A DNA stretch of 64,000 nucleotides from Desulfolutivibrio sulfodismutans DSM 3696 (GTDB lineage Bacteria; Desulfobacterota; Desulfovibrionia; Desulfovibrionales; Desulfovibrionaceae): assembly GCF_013376455.1 (NCBI RefSeq), contig NZ_CP045504.1, positions 1,405,501 to 1,469,500 of the forward strand, read 5' to 3'. The notes under the pieces were generated by a model. That model was given only the letters and a program-made list of their open reading frames with translations. It had not been told where the DNA came from and did not search any database. Of the stretch, positions 24,505 to 33,066 are shown piece after piece (position 1 is the first letter of the stretch; the number at the start of each line of letters is the position of its first letter). The position numbers were made by a program, and so were the translations under genes.

Positions 24505-27249
24505 CTAGGCGGCCAGCACGTTTTCGGTCTTTTCCCCGGAGGCGGGAAGCATCCCGGCCAGGTCTTCCACATCGCCCTCTCCGGCCGCAACGCGGCGGGA
24601 GGGGGCCTTGGCCCGGCGCTTTTCCACGACTTCCTCAATGGGCTCTTCCAGGGAGCCGCCGGGGCCGCGCACCATGAGATACTGCACCAGCATGGTCACC
24701 AGGGCGGCGGCGCGGTACAGGCCCCACAGCATCCACCCGGCGAACAGCGCGGCGGTGGTGGCCACGGCCATGGCCGCATAGCTGGACAGGGGCAGGATGG
24801 CGATGGCGGCGGCGGTCAACCCGGCCAGAATGAGCAGGGAACGCTTGCTGGGCAGGATGGTTCCGGCCAGGCGCACGAACCGCTTGTACCCGCCATGGTT
24901 TTCGGCCGTGACCCGCAGCTTCAGTCTGGTCCACAGGCCGGTCTTGGTGGTCAGATCCCAGGGCGGCACCGAGGAGATGGAGGAGAACCCGGTGTCGGCG
25001 GTATAGGGCATGTGCAGTCCGGTTAAGACCGACAGGATGTGGGACAGAAGCTGCTCGCGCTCCACGCCCTTGTTGTTCCAGAAAAAGCGGTGGAAGGTCA
25101 GTCGGTGGGAAAAGACCCCCACGATCTCGGAGACCTTGCGCACCAGGCCCACCCGCGGCATCTCGCGCTCGTCATGGGGCATGTCCTCGGCCAGGGGCAC
25201 GGGGCACACGGCCTGGGAGGCGGACTTGCGCAACTGCCACACGGTCTTGTAGCGGGTCCAGCCCCGGCACAGCGGCTGCAGAAGCGTCAGTCCGGCGATG
25301 GTCAGCCGGGCGGCCAGGGTGTTGTGGCGATCCGGCAGCTTGGCCTTGCTGGCCCGATGCCCGACAAAAGCCATGGAGGTCACGGCCATGGCCAGCCCGA
25401 GAATCCCCAGGACCGGCACGAAGGGCGTGGCCACCATGAGGGCCAGGGCCAGGACCATCCATTCCATGGACAGGGGCAGGTAGGCCACAAGGCTGCCCTT
25501 GGGCTCGTACAAGGTTTGGAAAAGCCCCATGCCGAAGACGCCGTGATAGATGATGGGGCGGTTGGCCAGGAGGCAGCCGCCGATGTCGCCGTAGATGCGC
25601 CCGGCCCAGCGGGAGTTGCCCAGGACGTTGAAGCGGTCCCGGTGCTTGGGCAAAAGCAGGGCCTCGGCCCGGCCGTAGCCTTGTTGCTGCTTGATGTAGG
25701 CCGAGACGGTGTTGCGGCGGTGATGCCAGACCATCATGGCCGCGCAGAATCCGATGATGTAGCCCTCGTTCTGCAACCGCCAGCACACGTCCACGTCGTC
25801 GCCTGCGGCCCGGTAGGTGGCGTCGAACCCATTGATCTCCATGAGCTTTTCACGGCGGTAGGCCATGTTGCAGCCCGGGATGTGCTCGGCCACCTCGTCG
25901 GTCAAAAGGACGTGGGTGGGCGCGCCAGGGGAGACGGCCACGCAGGCCGAGGTGCGGTTGTCCTCGGGCGGCGGCAGGTTGGGGCCGCCCACGGCCATGA
26001 AGCGCGGATCGGTAAAGGCCCAGGCCATGTAGGTCAGCCAGTCCGGGTCCACGTAGCAGTCGGAATCGGTGTAGGCCACGATCTCGCCCCGGGAGGCGTT
26101 CATGCCCACGTTGCGGGCGGCGGACAGCCCCAGGTTGGGCTGATGGATGACATGGATGTACGGATACTTGGCTGCGTAGCGGTCGGATATCTCGCCGGTT
26201 TTATCCGTCGAGCCGTCGTCGACCACGATGACCTCGAAGTTGGGATAGGCCAGCTTCTGGAAGGAAGCCAGGCAGCCGTCCATGGTGGAATCGGCGTTGT
26301 AGGCGCAAATCACCACGGAGATAAGCGGCGTCTCGGCGGGCAGAAGCGGCAGGCGCTGCCGGTAGACCTCGGCCACGGCCTCATAGGAGGGCTTGGGATT
26401 GCGGCTGGCGTCCACCATGCCGAAGGCCCAGTCCTCGATCAGGTTGCCGCCGGTGAACCACTCGTCGGTCCAGGCGAAGACCATGGTGCCCGAGACGCCG
26501 AGTTCGAAGGCGGCCCGAAGCTGCCAGGCCAGGGTTTCGGCCACATGCTCCTCGCCCTGGCGGATGGAGTCCATGCCGAACTCGGACAGAACCAGGGGCA
26601 GATCCCCGGCCACGTTCTGCAGACGCTTGACGTAGGACCGGAAGGCCTTTTCGTCATGCAGATAGACGTTGACCGACAGGAAATCCAGAAACGGCAGGCG
26701 CAGGTATTCCGTGGACGGATAGTTGGCGTAGGTCACCATGCCTGCGGGGTCTTCCTCGCGCACGATAGCGGCCAGTTTCGCCAGAAACTTCTCGATCTTT
26801 TTGGCCCCGTGCCAGCGCACGATGTGCGAGGGTATCTCGTTGCCGATGAGCCAGGCCAGGATGGCCGGGTGTCCGGCCAGGGGGGCGACGGCCTCGCGGA
26901 TGACCTTTTTGATCTCTTCCTTGACCTCCCACTGGTCCAGGAAACACAGGTGCTGGGGCCAGGGGATGCCCACCATGACCCGCACGCCCAGGCTCTGGGC
27001 CAGGTCCAGGAACCAGCGGGGCGGGACGTAATACACGCGGATGGTGTTCACCCCGGCGGCGCGCATCATCTCGAAGTCGCGCACCACGCGCTCCCGCTCG
27101 GGCAGGGGTTCGCCGTTCTCATTCTCGGGGAAGGGACCGTAGGTGACGCCCTTGATGAAGAATTTTTCGTCTCCGGCGAACAGATAGCGGCCGTGGGCGC
27201 GCACGCGCTCCATGGGGGCGATGGCGAGACCCTCTTCGATCTGGAACAT
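24505..27249 (-). CDS. Fusion of a glycoside-hydrolase barrel and a membrane GT2 synthase
   Basis: The 914 residues divide into a clan GH-A barrel (about 15-300) and a processive-looking GT2 domain (about 310-560). The barrel has likely acid/base Glu in WLIGNEIPS near 138 and nucleophile in VLSEFGMDS near 223, as in GH2-type barrels. The GT2 part has SVVICAYNADS, VDDGSTDKTGE, the DxD-like YTDSDCYVD and the catalytic GDDVDVCWRL. Membrane helices lie around 600-635 and 803-857. There is no signal peptide, so the hydrolase barrel is probably on the same side as the N-terminus. The ATG at 27249 follows aggagcg. It starts a glycan gene block. The substrate is unknown. Confidence 0.8.
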   Translation of the reverse strand: MFQIEEGLAIAPMERVRAHGRYLFAGDEKFFIKGVTYGPFPENENGEPLPERERVVRDFEMMRAAGVNTIRVYYVPPRWFLDLAQSLGVRVMVGIPWPQHLCFLDQWEVKEEIKKVIREAVAPLAGHPAILAWLIGNEIPSHIVRWHGAKKIEKFLAKLAAIVREEDPAGMVTYANYPSTEYLRLPFLDFLSVNVYLHDEKAFRSYVKRLQNVAGDLPLVLSEFGMDSIRQGEEHVAETLAWQLRAAFELGVSGTMVFAWTDEWFTGGNLIEDWAFGMVDASRNPKPSYEAVAEVYRQRLPLLPAETPLISVVICAYNADSTMDGCLASFQKLAYPNFEVIVVDDGSTDKTGEISDRYAAKYPYIHVIHQPNLGLSAARNVGMNASRGEIVAYTDSDCYVDPDWLTYMAWAFTDPRFMAVGGPNLPPPEDNRTSACVAVSPGAPTHVLLTDEVAEHIPGCNMAYRREKLMEINGFDATYRAAGDDVDVCWRLQNEGYIIGFCAAMMVWHHRRNTVSAYIKQQQGYGRAEALLLPKHRDRFNVLGNSRWAGRIYGDIGGCLLANRPIIYHGVFGMGLFQTLYEPKGSLVAYLPLSMEWMVLALALMVATPFVPVLGILGLAMAVTSMAFVGHRASKAKLPDRHNTLAARLTIAGLTLLQPLCRGWTRYKTVWQLRKSASQAVCPVPLAEDMPHDEREMPRVGLVRKVSEIVGVFSHRLTFHRFFWNNKGVEREQLLSHILSVLTGLHMPYTADTGFSSISSVPPWDLTTKTGLWTRLKLRVTAENHGGYKRFVRLAGTILPSKRSLLILAGLTAAAIAILPLSSYAAMAVATTAALFAGWMLWGLYRAAALVTMLVQYLMVRGPGGSLEEPIEEVVEKRRAKAPSRRVAAGEGDVEDLAGMLPASGEKTENVLAA

Positions 27250-27587
27250 GGATGTTTCGCTCCTGGTGCGCGGGGTCTTGGTTCCCCGCTTTTTTTCATG
27301 ATTCCGGGGAGTTCCCGGATTTGTTTCACTTTCTTCGCCAAAAGACGCTCACGCATCCCGGCGAGCGCCCATAAGCAAGCATCGTGCCGGATTTGACCCT
27401 CCTGTCCCGGCAGGGGTTTTGATCCGGAGCAGGGGCGGCTGCCACGCGCCGGGAACGAAAATGACCATATCGAAACCGGCCCGGTTACGTTTTCGTAATC
27501 GGCGCGCGGCGTCGGACAAAATGGACCAAAAACCCGCGCCTCGCCGGGGATGACGGACCCTGCCCGGGGCGCCGGGGTCATGGAAAG
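27250..27587. other. Intergenic region upstream of the fusion synthase
   Basis: This gap holds a hairpin at 27270-27289 (gcggggtcttggttccccgc) followed on the plus strand by seven T. No plus-strand gene precedes it, and on the minus strand it forms the leader just upstream of the synthase ribosome site. Further right is a small palindrome ttacg-tttt-cgtaa at 27485-27498, a possible operator. I see no gene here. Confidence 0.4.
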
Positions 27588-27619
27588 AAAAAAGCCCCGT
27601 GGGGGTGTTCCCATGGGGC
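27588..27619 (-). terminator. Terminator of the toxin-antitoxin unit
   Basis: A 10-bp stem gccccgtggg (27594-27603) / cccatggggc (27610-27619) with one G-T pair is followed on the minus strand by six T (27588-27593). It lies 77 bases after the antitoxin stop codon. Confidence 0.85.
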
Positions 27620-27696
27620 GAAGGCGTGCGGTTGTCGCAGGAAATCGGGCGGGTGCGGATGCGCGGGGAGTGGACCGGGGCGGATCGGCCCGAAGG

Positions 27697-28029
27697 CTAC
27701 AGAAAGACCTTGTAGGAGAAGTCCAGGGCGACGCCGATCTTTTTGGCCATGGCCTTGCCGATGGGGCGCTTGTCGTTCTCCATCCCGGAGAGATTTGGGA
27801 CGGTGACCCCGAGGGCCTCCGCAAGCTGCTTCTGGGTCATGCCCATGAGGGTGCGTGCGCCGCGCAAAAGCGAACCCGGCGTGGACTTCGGCAAGACCTC
27901 GGAGGCCGGGATGCCTGCTGCGGACGCTTCCGCTATCGCCGTGGCCACGGCCTCGACACGGTTCGCCGGAACGACGGCGTGAATATCCCACATCCCGTCA
28001 GTACGGGGCGTTTTCGTGAGTTCCAGCAT
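27697..28029 (-). CDS. HigA-type antitoxin, XRE helix-turn-helix
   Basis: The 110-residue protein has an N-terminal part that probably binds the toxin and a C-terminal XRE helix-turn-helix (GMTQKQLAEALGVTVPNLSGMENDKRPIG, about residues 63-91). The ATG at 28029 follows ggaggtgacct, so it really overlaps the toxin gene by 32 bases. The toxin-first order and the XRE domain are those of HigBA-type systems. The protein probably represses the operon through the inverted repeat at 28295-28311. Confidence 0.88.
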   Translation of the reverse strand: MLELTKTPRTDGMWDIHAVVPANRVEAVATAIAEASAAGIPASEVLPKSTPGSLLRGARTLMGMTQKQLAEALGVTVPNLSGMENDKRPIGKAMAKKIGVALDFSYKVFL

Positions 28030-28285
28030 AGGTCACCTCCACCACGCGAATTGATTTGTTTTCGATCTCCCAGACCACCACATAGGTCGGACGGCCCTTG
28101 TTAAGGTGGCAGTGGTAAGCCTCCCGGGGCCAATTTTTCAGTTTTCCAAAATGGGGCCTGCCTGTTTGGAGCGGACCTGTTTCTTCAATATTTCGGCGTA
28201 GCGCGTTCAGTGCCTCGACAATTCGCATTGGAAGTTTTTTGGCCTGCTTGGCCGCCTTCTGGGTAAAAACAACCGTCCATTTCAT
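27998..28285 (-). CDS. RelE/HigB-like toxin
   Basis: This 95-residue basic protein has the ParE/RelE fold pattern: VVFTQKAAKQAKKLP at the start, a central LKNWPREAYHCHLNKGRPTYVVVW and the C-terminal IRVVEVTYAGTHENAPY. Such toxins are ribosome-dependent mRNA nucleases, and the C-terminal Tyr/His residues could be catalytic. It is the first gene of the pair. The start lies only 5 bases after the predicted -10 box, so the transcript may be leaderless. Confidence 0.85.
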   Translation of the reverse strand: MKWTVVFTQKAAKQAKKLPMRIVEALNALRRNIEETGPLQTGRPHFGKLKNWPREAYHCHLNKGRPTYVVVWEIENKSIRVVEVTYAGTHENAPY

Positions 28286-28290
28286 GAGCC

Positions 28291-28319
28291 AATATTCTCA
28301 TTTATTGAGAACATGTCAA
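28291..28319 (-). promoter_or_regulatory. Promoter and operator of the toxin-antitoxin unit
   Basis: On the minus strand a perfect -35 box ttgaca (28319-28314) and -10 aatatt (28296-28291) are 17 bases apart. A perfect inverted repeat ttctca-N5-tgagaa (28295-28311) fills the spacer, well placed for autorepression by the XRE antitoxin. The predicted transcript start falls at or within a few bases of the toxin ATG at 28285. Confidence 0.75.
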
Positions 28320-28566
28320 GCTCAACACTCCACCATAACTCAACGTCCCACGAACGAAACTACTCACGGGGTTGCCGGGGCAAAGGATCATTCGTCCTCC
28401 TTTTTGGAGTCGGATGTCATCAACGATATGCAGACAGGCTGACCGTGTTTGGAAGAGATCGCCTCATGTCCTGCCCTCCCCTCGGAGAGCTTCACGGCAT
28501 CGGCCGGATCACCGTCTCCCCCATTCGGCCATGGCATGTGTTCGCAATACCGACAGCCGTCTGCCC

Positions 28567-28595
28567 TTGCCTCAAAAACCGCACGGGCATATGAT
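28567..28595 (+). promoter_or_regulatory. Sigma-70-like promoter of the solute-binding/symporter fusion
   Basis: A -35 box ttgcct (28567-28572) and -10 tatgat (28590-28595) are separated by 17 bases and lie 36 bases upstream of the ATG at 28632. The stretch 28320-28566 between this promoter and the toxin-antitoxin promoter has no gene I can support, although several short frames cross it. Confidence 0.6.
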
Positions 28596-28631
28596 AAAAT
28601 ATTCCCTATAACGTCTTCCCCGGAGCAGGAT

Positions 28632-30893
28632 ATGCGGCATGTGTCCCGGATCGTCAGCCTGTCATTCCTGATCGTTCTCCTGGCGCTGCCCTGCCTCGGC
28701 GCCGGGCCGCATGCGTCGTCCATGCCGGGCGATATCCGGGAGATTCAGCAATCCGGGGTCTTGCGAATCGGGGTCATCGAGGCCCAGGCCCCGCCCTTCG
28801 TCTTCGTTAAGGACGGACGCCTGACGGGCGTTGACGTGGACCTGGCCCGTCAGATGGTTGCGGCCCTCGGCGTGCGGCCGGAATTCGTCAGGATTCCCGG
28901 CGGCTGGGACGGGCTTGTGGACGCCGTGGCCGCCTCGACCGTGGACATGGGCTTAAGCGAGCTGACCAAAAACGTGGCCCGCGCGCAACGGGTGTTCTTC
29001 AGCCGCCCGTATTTCCTCTCCCACGCCGTTTTCATCGCCAACCGGCTGGCCATGGCCCAAAACCGCATCGACGACGCCGACCTTGCGTCGGTGCAGGATG
29101 TGGCGCGCCAGTTCAACGCACCCGGCTTCCGCATCGCCACCATGGCCCACTCCGCCCTGGAGCCGGTCCTCCGGGAGCTCTTCCCCAGCGCCGAGATCAT
29201 GTCCGCCGCCTCCCCCCAGGCCGCCATCGCCATGGCCTATGAGGGCCAGGCCGACCTGGCCATGGTCGGGGAGGCCGCCTTCGAGATCGCCGTGCAGGCC
29301 GACCCGGGGCTGCTCTACAAGATCGACCGCCTGGCCCCGAGCCTGGACGATCCCTGCGCCATCGCGGTCAGCCCGGGCAGGCCGGACCTTCTGCGCTGGA
29401 TCAATGACTACCTGGAAGTCCGTCCCTTGCCGAAGGCGACGCTGGGGGAGATCGTCGACCAGTACCTGGGGCCGACGGGTCCGGCCCCGAAGGAGGCTGT
29501 CCCGGCCGTGGCCGAGCCCGCGCCGCAGGGCGAAAGCGTGGCCATGCGGGACGTCGCCCTGGTTGCCTTGCTGCACATCCTGGTGCTCGGCGTCCTGTGG
29601 GCGACGGTGGTGCGTCGGCCCTGCGCCCAGCACTGGCTGTTGTCGCCCTGGACGGTGCTGGCGGCCATGGGGCTCGGCGGCCTGACCGGCCTGTATTTCC
29701 CGTTTCTGGCCGCCTACCTCTCCCGCCCGGCCGGGCTGTACATGGGATTCTGGCGCATGTGCGTGTTGCCGATCATGGTCGCGGCCATCGTCACCAGCAC
29801 CTACCGGCTTTTGGCCTGCGGCGGCAACGCCAGGCTTATAAAACGCCTGCTGGTGTGGACGCCGCTGTTACTGCTCGTCTCGGCGCTTCTGGGCGTCGGC
29901 ATCGGCATCGTGGGCAGGCCCGGGGCGGATTTCTCCAAGGAGGCGCAAGGGCTTTTGGCCTCCATGAACACAGGGATGCAGGCGGCGCAGCCCGACGGCG
30001 GCCTGTACGATCAACTTATGAATATGGTGGACACCATCGTTCCCGACAACCTGCTGGCCCCCATGGTCAACAACGAGAATCTGGCCGTGCTCTTCGTGGC
30101 CATATTTTTCGGGGTGGCGGTGGCGGCAGGGAAAAAACAGGCCAAGACGACCCTGATCGACATCATGGACACCGTCCTCGAGTCCTTCACGACCATGATC
30201 CGCATGTCCCTCTACCTGTTGCCCTTCGCCCTCTACGCCCTGTCCCTCGACTTCATCGCCTCGACCGGCCTCGAACTCATGCTGGCCATCCTGCGTCTGG
30301 TGGTGTGCCTGACCCTGGCCTTTCTTCCTGGCGGCCTGCTGAGCCTGGCCTTTCTCCGCATACGCCTCGGGATTCCGCTCCCGGCCATCTGGCGTGATTT
30401 CGGGCCCATCTTTCTTTTGTCCTTTTCAACCCGCAGCAGCGTCCTTTCCATGCCCATCGGCCTGGAACGCTTGAAGAACTATCCCCAGATCGACCGTGCG
30501 CAGATCACGGCCGCCTACCCCTTCGCCCTGCTGGTATGCCATTACGCCTACGCGGCGTTTTTCGCCCTGACCCCGGTCTTCGTGGGCCAGGCCTTTGGCG
30601 TGTCGTTCACGCCAGGGCAATATATCGCCATCGCCTTCCTGGCGCTTCTGTGCGTGGTGTCGGCCATCGGCACCATCGGCCTGTCCTATGTCCTTCTTTT
30701 GGCCATCGTCTGTGGCCCCCTGGGCTTGCCGCTGGAACCGGCGGTGGTGGTGGGCATGGCCGCCGTCTCCATCGTGGACCCGATCATATCCGGCGTCCAG
30801 GCCCTCTTCGGATGCGGGGTGGCGACGCTGGTGGTGGACAAGGCCAAGCCCGCGCCGGAGGCCTGCGGCGATGTGGAGCAGCCTGCCGGATAA
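28632..30893 (+). CDS. Fused periplasmic solute-binding domain and DAACS/SDF symporter
   Basis: The 753-residue protein starts with a signal/anchor (IVSLSFLIVLLALPCLGAG). A family-3 solute-binding domain follows (about 35-285: GVLRIGVIEAQAPPFVF, GLSELTKN, and YEGQADLAMVGE). A proline-rich linker leads to one membrane helix and then a sodium:dicarboxylate symporter domain (about 340-735). Its signatures include FFGVAVAAGKKQAK, a serine-rich LLSFSTRSSVLSMPIGLERL and the C-terminal IVDPIISGVQALFG. The family takes up C4-dicarboxylates or glutamate. A binding domain tethered to a secondary transporter of this type is uncommon. The ATG at 28632 has ggag upstream; the earlier 61 codons run through the promoter. 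Confidence 0.88.
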   Translation: MRHVSRIVSLSFLIVLLALPCLGAGPHASSMPGDIREIQQSGVLRIGVIEAQAPPFVFVKDGRLTGVDVDLARQMVAALGVRPEFVRIPGGWDGLVDAVAASTVDMGLSELTKNVARAQRVFFSRPYFLSHAVFIANRLAMAQNRIDDADLASVQDVARQFNAPGFRIATMAHSALEPVLRELFPSAEIMSAASPQAAIAMAYEGQADLAMVGEAAFEIAVQADPGLLYKIDRLAPSLDDPCAIAVSPGRPDLLRWINDYLEVRPLPKATLGEIVDQYLGPTGPAPKEAVPAVAEPAPQGESVAMRDVALVALLHILVLGVLWATVVRRPCAQHWLLSPWTVLAAMGLGGLTGLYFPFLAAYLSRPAGLYMGFWRMCVLPIMVAAIVTSTYRLLACGGNARLIKRLLVWTPLLLLVSALLGVGIGIVGRPGADFSKEAQGLLASMNTGMQAAQPDGGLYDQLMNMVDTIVPDNLLAPMVNNENLAVLFVAIFFGVAVAAGKKQAKTTLIDIMDTVLESFTTMIRMSLYLLPFALYALSLDFIASTGLELMLAILRLVVCLTLAFLPGGLLSLAFLRIRLGIPLPAIWRDFGPIFLLSFSTRSSVLSMPIGLERLKNYPQIDRAQITAAYPFALLVCHYAYAAFFALTPVFVGQAFGVSFTPGQYIAIAFLALLCVVSAIGTIGLSYVLLLAIVCGPLGLPLEPAVVVGMAAVSIVDPIISGVQALFGCGVATLVVDKAKPAPEACGDVEQPAG

Positions 30894-30932
30894 GGCCCGG
30901 CGCATATCATGCAACATGGAACGGAAGGCCAG

Positions 30933-30953
30933 CCGTACGTTGCATGCGTACGG
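30933..30953. other. Small hairpin in the gap before cstA
   Basis: A perfect 7-bp stem ccgtacg-ttgcatg-cgtacgg lies 40 bases after the symporter stop. On the minus strand, near 31098-31134, ccaag...cttgg is followed by gcttttttt, a terminator shape with no minus-strand gene to serve. The rest of the 283-base gap contains no recognisable gene. Confidence 0.4.
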
Positions 30954-31176
30954 ATTGCGATCAACAGTCTGTCTGGCTCTTTGTTGTGTTCACGACGAAG
31001 GTTAATACCCACAAAGGCCGTTTTGCAACAGATTGGCCGGTTCCTCGCCTTTGCCTTGAGCCTGTCGCCCTCCCAATGCTCCCCCTTGCCTTTTCCCGAA
31101 AAAAAGCCCAAGAAATCAAGGTTTTTCATCCTTGGCGGCGCGCCCCCGGCAGTGAACCCTCTTTCAGGAAACCCCC

Positions 31177-32988
31177 ATGAACGCCTTCACCCTGGTTTTT
31201 GCCGCCCTGTGCCTGTTCGCCATCGGCTACCGGTTCTACGGGCTGACCCTGGCCCGCCGCATGCTGCGCCTGGACCCCGGCCGCCCCACCCCGGCCGTGG
31301 CCATGGGCGACGGCGTGGACTACGTGAAAACCGACCGCTATGTGCTCTTTGGGCACCACTTCGCGGCCATCGCCGCGGCAGGCCCCCTTCTGGGGCCGGT
31401 TCTGGCCGCCCAGTACGGCTATCTGCCCGGGGCCCTGTGGATCCTCATCGGCTGCGTCCTGGCCGGGGGGGTGCATGACATGGTGGTGCTGTTCTGCTCC
31501 GTGCGCCACAAGGGCAAAAGCCTGGGCCGCATCGCCCGCCTGGAGATCGGAACCTTCGCCGGCAGGGCGGCCGCCGTGGCCGTGCTGTTCATCCTGATCC
31601 TGACCCTGGCGGGCTTAAGCCTGGCCGTGGTCGGGGCCATGCACGACAGCCCCTGGGGGGCCTTCACCGTCGCGGCCACCATCCCCATCGCCATCCTCAT
31701 GGGGCTGTACCTGCACGTCTGGCGGCGCGGCGACGTGCGCGGGGCCAGCCTTTTGGGCGTGGCCCTGCTCTTTGCGACCATCCTGGTCGGTCCCTACGTG
31801 GCCTCGCACCCGGTCCTGTCCGCGTGGTTCACCTATTCCCGCAAGGAACTGTCCATCCTCATCCCGGCTTACGGCCTCGTGGCCTCGACCCTGCCGGTGT
31901 GGCTTTTGCTGTGTCCACGCGACTACCTGTCCACGTACCTCAAAATCGGCACCATCGGGCTTCTGGCCCTGGGCATCCTGTGGGTGCGCCCCGACCTGTC
32001 CATGCCCGCCCTGACGCCTTTCATCCACGGCGGCGGCCCCATCATCCCGGGCGCGGTCTACCCCTTTGTGTTCATCACCATCGCCTGTGGGGCGCTGTCG
32101 GGGTTCCACGCCATCATCGGCACGGGCACCACGCCCAAAATGATCGGCAACGAACGGGACATCCTGTTCGTGGGCTACGGGGCCATGCTGGTGGAGGGGC
32201 TGGTGGCGATCATGGCGCTCATTGCGGCCTGCGTGCTGGTCCCGGCGGACTATTTCGCCATCAACGCGTCCCCGGAGGTCTTCGCCAACATGGGGCTGAC
32301 GACGGTCGACCTGGACGAACTGTCCCGGGCCGTGGGCGAAAAGCTCCACGGGCGCACGGGCGGGGCCGTGTCCCTGGCCGTGGGCATGGCCTACATCTTC
32401 GCCTCCCTGCCGTTTATGACCGAACTCGACGCCTACTGGTACCACTTCGCCATCATGTTCGAGGCCGTGTTCATCCTGACGGCCGTGGACACGGGCACCC
32501 GGGTGGGCCGGTTTTTCGTGCAGGAGATGTTGTCGCGGGTCTGGCCGCAGTTCGGCCGGGAAAAATGGTGGCCGGGCATCGTCATAAGCGGCGCGATCTT
32601 CACCCTGGCCTGGGGATACCTGGTCTACACCGGCGACATCAGCACCATCTGGCCTCTTTTCGGCATGTCCAACCAACTCCTGGCCGCCTGCGGGCTGATC
32701 ATCGGCACAACCATGCTCATCCGCCTGGGCCGGGCCCGCTACGCCTGGTCCACGGCCGTGCCCGGGCTTTTCATGGCCGTGACCACCATGGTGGCCGGCT
32801 ACCAGAGCATCCTCGGCAACTTCCTGCCCAAGGGCCGCTACCTGCTGGCCGTCCTGGGGATCACGGTCATGATCCTCATGGCCGTGGTCATGGCCCTGGC
32901 CGTGCGCCGCTGGGTGGAGCTTCTCAGGACCGGCCGCCCGGTGACCGACCCCCACGGGGACACGGTGCTGGCGGTCGTTCCCGACTGA
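31177..32988 (+). CDS. CstA family carbon starvation / pyruvate or peptide transporter
   Basis: The 603-residue protein has about 16 membrane segments and the CstA family motifs HHFAAIAAAGPLLGPVLAAQYG near residue 61, GCVLAGGVHDM near 91, and FHAIIGTGTTPKM near 310. Family members import pyruvate or peptides under carbon limitation. It is shorter than E. coli CstA (about 700) and resembles the roughly 600-residue forms of other anaerobes. A weak ribosome site (caggaaa) precedes the ATG. It is monocistronic, with a terminator at 33011-33044. Confidence 0.9.
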   Translation: MNAFTLVFAALCLFAIGYRFYGLTLARRMLRLDPGRPTPAVAMGDGVDYVKTDRYVLFGHHFAAIAAAGPLLGPVLAAQYGYLPGALWILIGCVLAGGVHDMVVLFCSVRHKGKSLGRIARLEIGTFAGRAAAVAVLFILILTLAGLSLAVVGAMHDSPWGAFTVAATIPIAILMGLYLHVWRRGDVRGASLLGVALLFATILVGPYVASHPVLSAWFTYSRKELSILIPAYGLVASTLPVWLLLCPRDYLSTYLKIGTIGLLALGILWVRPDLSMPALTPFIHGGGPIIPGAVYPFVFITIACGALSGFHAIIGTGTTPKMIGNERDILFVGYGAMLVEGLVAIMALIAACVLVPADYFAINASPEVFANMGLTTVDLDELSRAVGEKLHGRTGGAVSLAVGMAYIFASLPFMTELDAYWYHFAIMFEAVFILTAVDTGTRVGRFFVQEMLSRVWPQFGREKWWPGIVISGAIFTLAWGYLVYTGDISTIWPLFGMSNQLLAACGLIIGTTMLIRLGRARYAWSTAVPGLFMAVTTMVAGYQSILGNFLPKGRYLLAVLGITVMILMAVVMALAVRRWVELLRTGRPVTDPHGDTVLAVVPD

Positions 32989-33010
32989 CCATTTCCCGCC
33001 CCATAAGCCA

Positions 33011-33044
33011 ACGGCCGGAAGGATGTCTCCTCCCGGCCGTTTTT
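33011..33044 (+). terminator. Terminator after cstA, shared with the subtilase duplication
   Basis: The stem acggccgg...ccggccgt (33011-33040) ends in five T. Nearly the same hairpin and flank recur at 34761-34794 after the second subtilase, so this sequence was part of the duplicated unit. Confidence 0.85.
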
Positions 33045-33066
33045 GCTGCGGCAGTCCGGATGCTGC

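Noticed and set aside
27270-27297. Plus-strand terminator upstream of the fusion synthase
   Set aside because: It has the right shape, with a T run, but no plus-strand gene precedes it; kept as a leader hairpin of uncertain role.
25039-27396. 785-codon plus-strand open frame
   Set aside because: Antisense to the GH-GT2 fusion; no domain, composition typical of a GC shadow frame.
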